64,000 bases of DNA, taken from positions 1 to 64,000 of IMG/VR virus record IMGVR_UViG_3300035659_000003; one strand, 5' to 3'. Of this stretch, positions 14,969 through 21,919 are shown piece after piece (position 1 is the stretch's first letter; every line of letters begins with the position of its first letter). Under the pieces are notes generated by a model. It was not told the origin of the DNA. It did not search any database and saw nothing but the letters and a program-made list of their open reading frames with translations. This DNA comes from a virus. The position numbers and the translations under genes were made by a program.

Positions 14969-15155
14969 CCCTCACCTTTCGTGCCCGTGCCAGCTCGTCA
15001 TACGTGCTGGGGGACACCACTAAGCTCACGCTCAACTGACAGCCGCTGCACGTGCCGGTTAGGGCAATCCCTGGCGGCTCGGCATACTCGCTGCACGTCC
15101 GCAGGCTAGTGATTGCTCGCGAGTGCCCACAGGCATAGCAGTAGGCGGAGATCAT
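14943..15155 (-). CDS. Small zinc-ribbon protein (70 aa)
   Basis: CYACGHS and CSGCQLS make a four-Cys zinc ribbon. It overlaps the recA start by 26 nt and the upstream gene by ATGA. Basic C-terminus (KVRDERGKASR). A nucleic-acid-binding accessory of recombination is possible, not shown. Confidence 0.65.
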   Translation of the reverse strand: MISAYCYACGHSRAITSLRTCSEYAEPPGIALTGTCSGCQLSVSLVVSPSTYDELARARKVRDERGKASR

Positions 15156-15826
15156 GCCTCGGGAGTTTCCGGCAGGGCAGCCCTCCGTACCATCGCAGCC
15201 AGCGTGGTAATGTTCGCCTTGACTTTCTCGTCGAAGGCCTCCAGCGCGACAACGCGCTCGGCTAGGGTTGAGCCCGTTTCAGACTCGATGAGCTTGTCAT
15301 CCACCAACTCGCCGATGGTGTCGTTGATGCGCACGAACGCCAAGACTCCGGCAGCTAGTGACACCTCGATCTGGCCCTCGACGTCGGTGTAGGGGTTGAT
15401 GCCCCTGATCGCCAGTGCGGGCCGAATGTTCCCGAACTGGGCCGAAGGGATTGTCGCTCCCAAGTCGACGTCGACGCGCAGGTCTGGGTTGATGCCAGGG
15501 CCAGGAGAGGTCTTACCTTCGTGTGAAGGGAACTTCGCCGGATTCGCGGGCTTCGCGTCCGTTAGCGGCAGCGCAATCTGCTCAGGGGGGCCTGCTGCCG
15601 GTGCTGGTGTCTTCAGCTCCTCCTGGATGGCCTCCGCAATGACCTCTTGCGCGCTACCAGGCGATGTCGGGGTCTTCACCTTGGGAGGCGACTTCGGGCT
15701 CGGCGTCGAGGCCGAGACTGATGAGTCCTTCGTCGGGCTTGGGGATAGGCCGTCCGGTGGGTCTTTCTTCATGAGTCGCTCCCGTAGGGACTCCCGTGGG
15801 GAAGTCGTCTGTGCCTGCTCGTCCAT
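15152..15826 (-). CDS. Hypothetical protein with disordered N-terminus (224 aa)
   Basis: ATG 15826 has GGAGGACATCGCTT upstream. The first 110 residues are Pro/Ser/Lys-rich and probably unfolded; residues 115-224 look folded (QFGNIRPALAIRGINPYTDVEGQIEV) with a helical end. The first 173 nt overlap the end of the ssDNA-binding-like gene in another frame. Function unknown; it sits in the recombination operon. Confidence 0.6.
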   Translation of the reverse strand: MDEQAQTTSPRESLRERLMKKDPPDGLSPSPTKDSSVSASTPSPKSPPKVKTPTSPGSAQEVIAEAIQEELKTPAPAAGPPEQIALPLTDAKPANPAKFPSHEGKTSPGPGINPDLRVDVDLGATIPSAQFGNIRPALAIRGINPYTDVEGQIEVSLAAGVLAFVRINDTIGELVDDKLIESETGSTLAERVVALEAFDEKVKANITTLAAMVRRAALPETPEA

Positions 15827-16451
15827 AAGCGATGTCCTCCAATGATGTCAGAGTGGGAATGATGCTGGTGATGTCGGCGCGGATCGGAGCGGGAATGTCC
15901 GCGAGGAGATCGTACGAGGTCTCTAGCTTCTCGCCCGATCGGATTAGGGTGTAGTCGCGATCCGTGAGGGAGCCTATCCGCACGTAGTAGGTGTCCATCT
16001 TCGCTGCCAAGCGTGACCCTGCCAGGAGCAGTCTAGGAGCCTCGACCGGCTCGCGGTAGCAAACCATGTTCCCGTAGACGACCTGCTCCCAGGGCTTCGT
16101 ACCGGCCCGCGTGGAGGGGTTCTGCCTGGTGTGGTCGATGTAGTAGACCCACACCCAGTAGAAGGTGAGGAGACGCGAACGCGCGGAGTCCTCCTTGTTG
16201 CTGGCGCAGATCTCACAGGTATCGTCCTCGGAGCATAGAATGGGATCGCCGACACGGGTCTTCCCCGTTGCCGTGGTGACCGCCAGTCGGTGGAACTTGC
16301 CCACCACAAAGTCCTGCTGCTCGGTCAGGATTCTGATCTTAGATGCCTCTCCGCTGGCACGCAAGACGAGGAAGCGGCTCCCGCTGAACCCCTCCTGCGA
16401 CTGCTTGCTCAGGTAGTCTTGCAGGGCATCGCGCCCTCTGCTAATTGGCAA
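15654..16451 (-). CDS. Putative ssDNA-binding protein, gp32-like
   Basis: 265 aa, TTG start at 16451 with GGGAGG six bases upstream. The layout resembles phage SSBs of the gp32 type: an N-terminal beta domain (FLVLRASGEASKIRIL), a zinc motif (LCSEDDTCEICAS), aromatic strands (FYWVWVYYIDH) and an acidic C-terminal tail (EPEVASQGEDPDIAW). Position between the sigma-like gene and recA supports a recombination/replication role. Family membership is judged from pattern only. Confidence 0.55.
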   Translation of the reverse strand: MPISRGRDALQDYLSKQSQEGFSGSRFLVLRASGEASKIRILTEQQDFVVGKFHRLAVTTATGKTRVGDPILCSEDDTCEICASNKEDSARSRLLTFYWVWVYYIDHTRQNPSTRAGTKPWEQVVYGNMVCYREPVEAPRLLLAGSRLAAKMDTYYVRIGSLTDRDYTLIRSGEKLETSYDLLADIPAPIRADITSIIPTLTSLEDIAYGRAGTDDFPTGVPTGATHEERPTGRPIPKPDEGLISLGLDAEPEVASQGEDPDIAW

Positions 16452-16941
16452 ATGCTGCCTCCCTTCGCCCTTCTAGGAATCTCCGAATCTCGTTTCTGGC
16501 GCGGTAGAACCCCTTGTGGCCTGGCACGGGGTCTCCGAACGCTGGGCGGGCACCGCGCCCGCCGGTCTCCAGGACGACTCGGATAAACCGGATCGCGTCC
16601 TTGCTCAAGCCCGCGTGCTCAAGATCGATCTGAAATTCCGCGTTAGCCAGGGTGCGCGCTGAGGAGCTGCTATGAAGCGCCCCAGCATGCGTCTCCAAGC
16701 CGACCGCGTGACGGGCATCCCGCAGGCTCACCCGCTGCATATCCAACACGCAGTTGCGGGCCACTGTCCTAAAGTATACGGCAACAGGCAAGCGCAAATC
16801 AGGGTTTTCGGTGGTTATTTTGTGGAGTTTGATCGTCAGTATTTGCTCCACGTCGTCCCGATCCAGGCCCATACGAGCAGCCTGGCCGCGCCAATAGGCT
16901 ATGGTGGGCTGGCAAGCTGCCAGCGCCTCGTCAAACGTCAT
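16441..16941 (-). CDS. Phage-encoded ECF-like RNA polymerase sigma factor
   Basis: 166 aa from ATG 16941, preceded by GAAGGAGGCGATACCC. The N-terminal half follows sigma region 2: LDRDDVEQILTIKLHK corresponds to the core-binding helix and FRTVARNCVLDMQRVSLRDAR to the -10-recognition helices (compare ArN..lD..R in ECF sigmas). The C-terminal 50 residues (LSKDAIRFIRVVLETGG ... RARNEIRRFLEGR) could be region 4. Length fits the ECF group. The gene has a strong host-type promoter. Five GTRAC-N16/17-CGTC elements in the window are candidate targets. The assignment rests on motif pattern, not a search. Confidence 0.65.
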   Translation of the reverse strand: MTFDEALAACQPTIAYWRGQAARMGLDRDDVEQILTIKLHKITTENPDLRLPVAVYFRTVARNCVLDMQRVSLRDARHAVGLETHAGALHSSSSARTLANAEFQIDLEHAGLSKDAIRFIRVVLETGGRGARPAFGDPVPGHKGFYRARNEIRRFLEGRREAAFAN

Positions 16942-16978
16942 GGGTATCGCCTCCTTCTGAAAATTGCCTTCTGGAGAA

Positions 16979-17007
16979 ACGATACCAGGCTTTGCGCCCG
17001 TTGTCAA
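16979..17007 (-). promoter_or_regulatory. Strong host sigma-70 promoter before the sigma-like gene
   Basis: TTGACA (17007-17002), 17-nt spacer, TATCGT (16984-16979) with an extended-10 TGG just upstream. The -35 overlaps the stop of the HNH gene. The start codon of the sigma-like gene is 38 nt downstream. It is the closest match to the sigma-70 consensus that I found in the window. Confidence 0.8.
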
Positions 17008-17438
17008 GCATTTTTTAGGGCCACTCTATGAATAATGGCGTGACATCGACGGCACAAGGTTGTTAGATTATCTCGGGAGTTATTGGTGCGGTCGCCATCC
17101 CGATGATGAACCCCCAGTTTCTCCGTCGTTCCGCACGTCTGGCAGCAACCCTCAAGCCCGCGTATAAGTTTTGAGATCGCCTGCCAAAGCCGACCGTAGT
17201 GACTAACCGAGATACCACCTCGCCAGCAAGGATGATTCGGCCCGCGCTTCTTGTCAGACATCACGCGCCGCGCTGCTGGTGCAACGGCATGGCCGCTCGC
17301 GTTGTGATTGCCCAAACTCGCTTGGCGCATTCTCTCACGAAACTCAAGGGAGCGCCTGCCCCGCGCAGACGTATTACCGAGATGCGCTTGGCGGTTTTTC
17401 TCGTTCGCTTCAGCCGAGTGGCGATAGCCTTGTGGCAT
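17004..17438 (-). CDS. HNH homing endonuclease with NUMOD3 motifs
   Basis: Start at ATG 17438 (MPQGYRHSAEANEKNRQAH); a GTG at 17471 is less likely. Two to three NUMOD3-like DNA-binding repeats (KNRQAHLGNTSARG, RMRQASLGNHNASG, KRGPNHPCWRGG) precede an HNH domain with CQTCG, VHHRDGDRTNN and CRRCHAIIH. Overlaps the primase end by 29 nt. Free-standing endonucleases of this kind promote their own spread into phages that lack them. There is no sign of an intron in the primase. Confidence 0.88.
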   Translation of the reverse strand: MPQGYRHSAEANEKNRQAHLGNTSARGRRSLEFRERMRQASLGNHNASGHAVAPAARRVMSDKKRGPNHPCWRGGISVSHYGRLWQAISKLIRGLEGCCQTCGTTEKLGVHHRDGDRTNNSRDNLTTLCRRCHAIIHRVALKNA

Positions 17439-18291
17439 CTGAGACTGCCTTTCTAAGTTCCTCGCAGTCACATTCGGCAGGGTCTTTCTTAGGCAGCGTA
17501 GCTACCCTGGCCCTTCCGCCCAGCAGCTTCATTGCGCGCTTAGTCGCGTCATGACCAGCGGCATCCATATCAAAGCAGAGGGTCACTTCCATGTAATTAG
17601 CGTTGATAATTTGCGCCTGTGCCTTTGACATAGACATGCCCAAAATAGCGACAACCGCATGCAGCCCGCATTGGTATGCCCACAAGCAGTCGAGTGGGCC
17701 TTCCACCACAATAAGGGGCTCGTTAGATGAGCGATGATCCCAACCAAATAGAATGCGTGATTTTGGCATACGCGGAGTATACTCGTAGCGAGGATATCCC
17801 TCCGGAATGGGCGGCACATGCCGGTAGATCAGGCCCACGGTATCCCCCTGCCACGTCACGGGGATGACAATCGCCTGGCGTGCGAAGTCCCACCCCACGT
17901 GCCAAGCCCTGAGCGTGTCCGGCGTGAAGCCGCGCTCGATCATGTAGTGATGCGTCTTGCCCTCAACGTAGTGGAACTCGGGTGGGCCGACGACCTCCTT
18001 CTCCGCCCCGACGGTTAGCGTCGGCGCTTCCGGCATCGCGGAGACCACCTTGCTATCCAGGTAGTACTGCGCGGTCTGATAACTACAGCCCAGGACGCGC
18101 TGCGCCAGGGTCAGTATGCCGCCCTGCCCACAGCCGGTGTAGCAAATCCACGCCCCCGTGTCTGAGTTGATTGCGAAGCTCGGATGGCTATCGTTGTGGA
18201 GTGGGCACAGCCCGATTAGCTCCGTATCGCTCTCGCTGGTGATCTCGATTCCCAGCACGCGGACAGCGGCGCGTACATCAATCCGCCGCAC
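17410..18291 (-). CDS. DNA primase (CHC2 zinc finger and Toprim)
   Basis: 293 aa. I start at GTG 18291, which has AGGAG upstream and overlaps the helicase end by 14 nt. CPLHNDSHPSF with WICYTGCG is the CHC2-type zinc finger; the Toprim core follows with LIVVEGPLDCLWA and CFDMDAAGHDATKRA. It makes RNA primers at the fork with the adjacent DnaB-type helicase. Shorter than bacterial DnaG because the C-terminal helicase-binding domain is missing. Confidence 0.92.
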   Translation of the reverse strand: MRRIDVRAAVRVLGIEITSESDTELIGLCPLHNDSHPSFAINSDTGAWICYTGCGQGGILTLAQRVLGCSYQTAQYYLDSKVVSAMPEAPTLTVGAEKEVVGPPEFHYVEGKTHHYMIERGFTPDTLRAWHVGWDFARQAIVIPVTWQGDTVGLIYRHVPPIPEGYPRYEYTPRMPKSRILFGWDHRSSNEPLIVVEGPLDCLWAYQCGLHAVVAILGMSMSKAQAQIINANYMEVTLCFDMDAAGHDATKRAMKLLGGRARVATLPKKDPAECDCEELRKAVSDATRLSPLG

Positions 18292-19576
18292 GTGCCATCT
18301 CCTCGCGCAGCTCGTCCGCCGTGACTTGCCGTATGTCGCCCACATCAACATCAAATGCAAGATGCACTCGAATCGTAACGGGCTCGCCGTCTCGGGTCTT
18401 CGGGACTTTCAGGTAGCGCAGCTTGGGCTGGCCCTTGGGCATCGCGAGGCTGAACACGCGGTCGCTATCCTCAATGAGGGCCTTGCCGTAGGCCCCGTGC
18501 TGCAGGTCAGGAGCCTCGCCCGTTGTCTTCATCGCCTCACGCACGACCTGCATCGCCACGATAACCACCATCCCGTTCCGCTGAGCCAGCGCCTTCAGCG
18601 TCTGACCCGCCTCGGCGATGACTTTCCACTGCTCATCCTTGCTGCCACCGATGAGGTGGAAGCCGTCGATCAGTAGCATATCCGGACGGTGCGCGGCAAC
18701 CAGGGCGGCGATATCCTTGAGGGCGAACTTGCCCGTCGGGGTCTCGGTGCTGTCGGCTGTAACCCAGCGGCGCTCGCTGCTCAGTTCCCCCAGCCACTTC
18801 TCGTAGAGCTGGAGGTCAACCGACCCGTTTATCAGTGAGCTGTTGCTAATTACCATATCGTAGAGACGGGACAGAACAGTGTCAAAGCGGAACTCAGTAT
18901 GGAGCTTGCTCATCTCCGGCGAGATGTAGAGGACGCGCTTGCCACAGTAATAAGCCACGCAGCCGAAGAAGAGCAGCAGCCATGATTTGCCGATGGTGCT
19001 CCGGCCCAGAATCGTGACTAGCTCGGCAGGCTGCCAGCCAACGCCAGTGTCGTCAAACAGGGGAAGGCCCGTAGGAATCCCGATGATCTCTCCCCGCGCA
19101 CGTATCTCACTGCGCTCCTTGACATTCCGGAGACGATCCATCGCGCCTGCGTCACTGAAGCCGAGGTGCTCGGACGTGCCCGCCTGCAGATTGGACAGCC
19201 CCGTGATCACGTTCTGGATGGCCTCTTCTGGCTCGCCATACCATAGCTCGGTCATCTGGGTCTGCATGGCGTCCTGCCCCTTGCGGATCAGCTCCTGCTT
19301 CCGCAACGTTCGTGCTAGCGAGTCGACGTCGGTGGCAGTCTTGTCCGGCGTGAACTGATAGAGCGCCAGCAACTCAGAGTCACTAGGGGGTTGGCCGGTC
19401 TCAATGATACGCCGCTCAATGTAGACAAAGAGATCGCGATAGACCGCCTGGGAAAACGAATCCGGTGTGACGCTCGCGCGCCGAAGCTTTGCCAGATCGC
19501 CCTGCGTTCGCATAGTTGACAGGAGTAGTCTCTCAACCACCTCCGGCGCGCTTTGCGTTGGCGAAAGGGGCTCCAT
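18278..19576 (-). CDS. dnaB: Replicative DNA helicase, DnaB-like
   Basis: 432 aa. The N-terminal helical domain (residues 8-130) is followed by a RecA-fold ATPase with Walker A GRSTIGKS (191-198), Walker B LLIDGFH and a DnaB-type end. It unwinds DNA ahead of the fork and recruits the primase encoded next. The start shares a base with the upstream stop (TGATG). Confidence 0.9.
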   Translation of the reverse strand: MEPLSPTQSAPEVVERLLLSTMRTQGDLAKLRRASVTPDSFSQAVYRDLFVYIERRIIETGQPPSDSELLALYQFTPDKTATDVDSLARTLRKQELIRKGQDAMQTQMTELWYGEPEEAIQNVITGLSNLQAGTSEHLGFSDAGAMDRLRNVKERSEIRARGEIIGIPTGLPLFDDTGVGWQPAELVTILGRSTIGKSWLLLFFGCVAYYCGKRVLYISPEMSKLHTEFRFDTVLSRLYDMVISNSSLINGSVDLQLYEKWLGELSSERRWVTADSTETPTGKFALKDIAALVAAHRPDMLLIDGFHLIGGSKDEQWKVIAEAGQTLKALAQRNGMVVIVAMQVVREAMKTTGEAPDLQHGAYGKALIEDSDRVFSLAMPKGQPKLRYLKVPKTRDGEPVTIRVHLAFDVDVGDIRQVTADELREEMARAAD

Positions 19577-20034
19577 CAGACTTTCCCTCTCTGATTCAAG
19601 TAGCGCATTGCAAAGTAAAAACCAGCAGATAGTGCCTCTTGCTCTTCAGTCATCGGAGCCTGTGGCTTTCCATCAATAGCCCCGCGCGGCCCAATACATT
19701 GTGCGCGGTACTCTAAGGCCAACCACGCCCGTTCGCGCTTTACCCACAGGAGCGGGTATAACTCCTGCAATACCGACTCTGCCTTCGGGCCATCGATATA
19801 CCAATAGAGCTGCGGCTTTCTGCTCCCACGCCCAGCATGCGCATACAGCCGTCCCCCGAAGCGCCGCCGGAGAGCCTCTACGGGAGGCGCGAACGTATTA
19901 GCAACGCACAGGTTCAGCCCAAACCGTCCATACATACCCCGCCGTGACTTTCGACATATACTGATGCTACCCTCGCCGTCGAAGAAGCCCGCAAGATACG
20001 CGTCTGACACGTTAGTTGGCGGCAGGTCGTCCAA
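19576..20034 (-). CDS. LAGLIDADG homing endonuclease, free-standing
   Basis: 152 aa. A single LAGLIDADG motif YLAGFFDGEGSI at residues 13-24 means the enzyme should act as a homodimer. The following strands (FGLNLCVANTF, YWYIDGPKAES) fit the family. The TTG at 20034 overlaps the upstream gene by 23 nt; a GTG at 20010 avoids overlap and is an alternative. It lies between a possible loader gene and dnaB, the second endonuclease in the replication operon. Confidence 0.88.
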   Translation of the reverse strand: MDDLPPTNVSDAYLAGFFDGEGSISICRKSRRGMYGRFGLNLCVANTFAPPVEALRRRFGGRLYAHAGRGSRKPQLYWYIDGPKAESVLQELYPLLWVKRERAWLALEYRAQCIGPRGAIDGKPQAPMTEEQEALSAGFYFAMRYLNQRGKV

Positions 20035-20572
20035 GGAAGGCCTCCAACAGCTTGTCTAGCTCCACCCGCGCCTCGGCGATCACCCGAGTGTCGTCCGCTG
20101 CGTCTTCCCATGCCGCGAACCACGGATAGCATTGCGCCCGCAGGGATGCCCCCGCGACGAAGTCCATGAGATAGGCATACCGCCCCATCCCCTCTGGCAT
20201 CCAGTACCAGGCGCGCAGCCGCGCATAGGCCCGCACGTCCAAGGTGTTCCACACCTCGCCGACGAGGTCTAGCTCGTGCCGTTTTGCCGCCGTCAGCAGG
20301 ACACAAGCGACCTCATAAGGATCGGGGTAGTCGATCATGATCTCACGGATCAGCCGCTCTACGGTAGCAAACGGGAACGCCATCTCGCCAGTCATTGTAT
20401 CGGCTAGTTGCCGAAGTGCCCCCGCCACATCAGCGGCGGATTCTAGTCGGATAGGAAACTCGGGCGCTCCAGGCTGGCGGCGGGCACGGGGCTGATAGAA
20501 CCCAGCGATCCTCGCAAGCCACTTCGCCCACTCGCGCAGCTCCTTCTCCTCTGGCGAAAGACGCAGCGGCAT
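20012..20572 (-). CDS. Hypothetical replication-operon protein (186 aa)
   Basis: Helical throughout, beginning MPLRLSPEEKELREWAKWLA. The position just upstream of the helicase would suit a helicase loader, but no AAA+ motif is present and no family is recognised. Confidence 0.6.
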   Translation of the reverse strand: MPLRLSPEEKELREWAKWLARIAGFYQPRARRQPGAPEFPIRLESAADVAGALRQLADTMTGEMAFPFATVERLIREIMIDYPDPYEVACVLLTAAKRHELDLVGEVWNTLDVRAYARLRAWYWMPEGMGRYAYLMDFVAGASLRAQCYPWFAAWEDAADDTRVIAEARVELDKLLEAFLGRPAAN

Positions 20573-20573
20573 A

Positions 20574-21128
20574 CTACCAGCTTATGATATCCGTCAGCGG
20601 ATCGCGTTTCGTTTCTGGTTCCGGCGCGAGAGGCTCGCCCTTCTTGATCCGAGTATGCATCAGGCGGCAGCTCACCCTGCCCGCGTCAACGCAGGCCTCA
20701 AGCTGCGCCCGCGTGATCTCCTCCTTGTTGATGGCATCCCGCAAGGCCTCATAGTCCAGCTCGTAGGTCACGGTGGTCGTTGTGATCTCTTGCTTCTTGA
20801 CTACACGTGTGAACACCTCGGGGGCCAGGATGGTCTCGAGGCGGTCGTAGTGCACGATTGGCGAGCCGAACACGACGACGCGCTGCAGGCGTCGGCCTGT
20901 GGCCTTCACGTCGTAACTGTAGCGAGTGTCCGCGCCAACCAGCTCGGTCGCCAGCGCGAAGAATGCCTTGCGTAGGTCTTCGCGCTCCGTCTCCGCGCTC
21001 TCCCGCGCCTTCTCTGCCGCGACCAGCTTCTGGGACAGCTCCTCAAAGGCGACAATCACATCCGGTGCGATCTCGCCGCCCAAGACGCGGCCCGTGAGCA
21101 GGGTCATTTCGTCCTTGCTCTTTGTCAT
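20574..21128 (-). CDS. Hypothetical protein with coiled coil and beta domain (184 aa)
   Basis: Start ATG 21128 overlaps the upstream stop (ATGA). Residues 20-65 form a coiled coil (EELSQKLVAAEKARESAE); the second half has strands around ETILAPEVFTRVVKKQEITT and ends with a proline-rich, charged tail. Possibly related to phage DNA-metabolism accessory proteins; not identified. Confidence 0.6.
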   Translation of the reverse strand: MTKSKDEMTLLTGRVLGGEIAPDVIVAFEELSQKLVAAEKARESAETEREDLRKAFFALATELVGADTRYSYDVKATGRRLQRVVVFGSPIVHYDRLETILAPEVFTRVVKKQEITTTTVTYELDYEALRDAINKEEITRAQLEACVDAGRVSCRLMHTRIKKGEPLAPEPETKRDPLTDIISW

Positions 21129-21328
21129 ATTGGATACCTTTCTGCATTCCACCCCGCCGTCAGAGTCAGGAATACCAGCTCCAGGGTCACCACACCGTAG
21201 CGCAGCCCGATCTCGAAGACTGGCCCGCCGATACGCACCGTGGAGAAGCCCTCGCCGGACACGAACAGCCTGACCGGAGTGAGGGGAATCCGCACAGAGC
21301 CCTCCTTATAGAAGTAGAGGCTCTTCAC
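21125..21328 (-). CDS. Small beta-rich protein (67 aa)
   Basis: MKSLYFYKEGSVRIPLTPVR followed by strands ending VVTLELVFLTLTAGWN. In size and pattern it resembles the beta proteins at 3.1-4.3 kb, though no shared motif is strong enough to claim homology. Coupled to both neighbours by 4-nt overlaps. Confidence 0.55.
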   Translation of the reverse strand: MKSLYFYKEGSVRIPLTPVRLFVSGEGFSTVRIGGPVFEIGLRYGVVTLELVFLTLTAGWNAERYPI

Positions 21329-21606
21329 TCGCCAGGCCCTCCCGCTTGCCCCATCAACTGGTCATAGAGTTCCTTCGGAATCTCAAGGGGCTTGCTGATC
21401 AGCTCCATCGGTCGCAGACCGAGTTCCTTAATCACCCATGAGAACACGCAGACAGGGCAGTAGCGGTTGTCGGGGCCGGTAGGAAAGTCTGCGTTCGTGT
21501 TCTCGCCGAAGGTGATCGCGCCTTGGGGCAGCAACTCGTGCCCGAACGCGCACCGGCACACCTGCACGCTGTAAGTAGCGGTCTCAGCCTCTTCGCTCAA
21601 ACTCAC
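21325..21606 (-). CDS. Zinc-binding paralogue A (93 aa)
   Basis: CRCAFGHE and RYCPVCVFSWVIKELGLRPM supply a four-ligand metal site. The second motif and what follows match the next gene upstream (PYCVSCINLYVIKVAGLKPM), so the two arose by tandem duplication. Function unknown. Confidence 0.65.
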   Translation of the reverse strand: MSLSEEAETATYSVQVCRCAFGHELLPQGAITFGENTNADFPTGPDNRYCPVCVFSWVIKELGLRPMELISKPLEIPKELYDQLMGQAGGPGE

Positions 21607-21919
21607 TTGGCAACTCCCTTCCTGGCACGATCAGCTTCGGCGGGACGGCCTGGTAGGAGCGCTTCCTGATGAAGAAGCGCATCGGCTTCAGGCCCGCCAC
21701 CTTAATGACATACAGGTTGATGCAGGATACGCAGTAAGGACTAAACTGCCCCTTCGGGCCATCGAAGGGAACGCCCTCGTCGATGGTCATTATCGGCCCA
21801 AGGTGCCCGTCCTCGCAGCGCACGTAGCCCTCCTCGCCAGGGCCAGGGTGATCCCCGCCCTGGGGGAAGGCCTCGCGCTCCGTCGCCGTCTCCTCTACGA
21901 TATTGTCTGCGTCTGTCAT
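21584..21919 (-). CDS. Zinc-binding paralogue B (111 aa)
   Basis: Start ATG 21919 overlaps the polymerase stop (ATGA). RCEDGHLGPI and PYCVSCINLYVIKVAGLKPM correspond to the two metal half-sites of the 93-aa protein downstream. Acidic N-terminal 35 residues. Coupling to the DNA polymerase gene suggests, without proof, a role at the replication fork. Confidence 0.65.
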   Translation of the reverse strand: MTDADNIVEETATEREAFPQGGDHPGPGEEGYVRCEDGHLGPIMTIDEGVPFDGPKGQFSPYCVSCINLYVIKVAGLKPMRFFIRKRSYQAVPPKLIVPGRELPSEFERRG

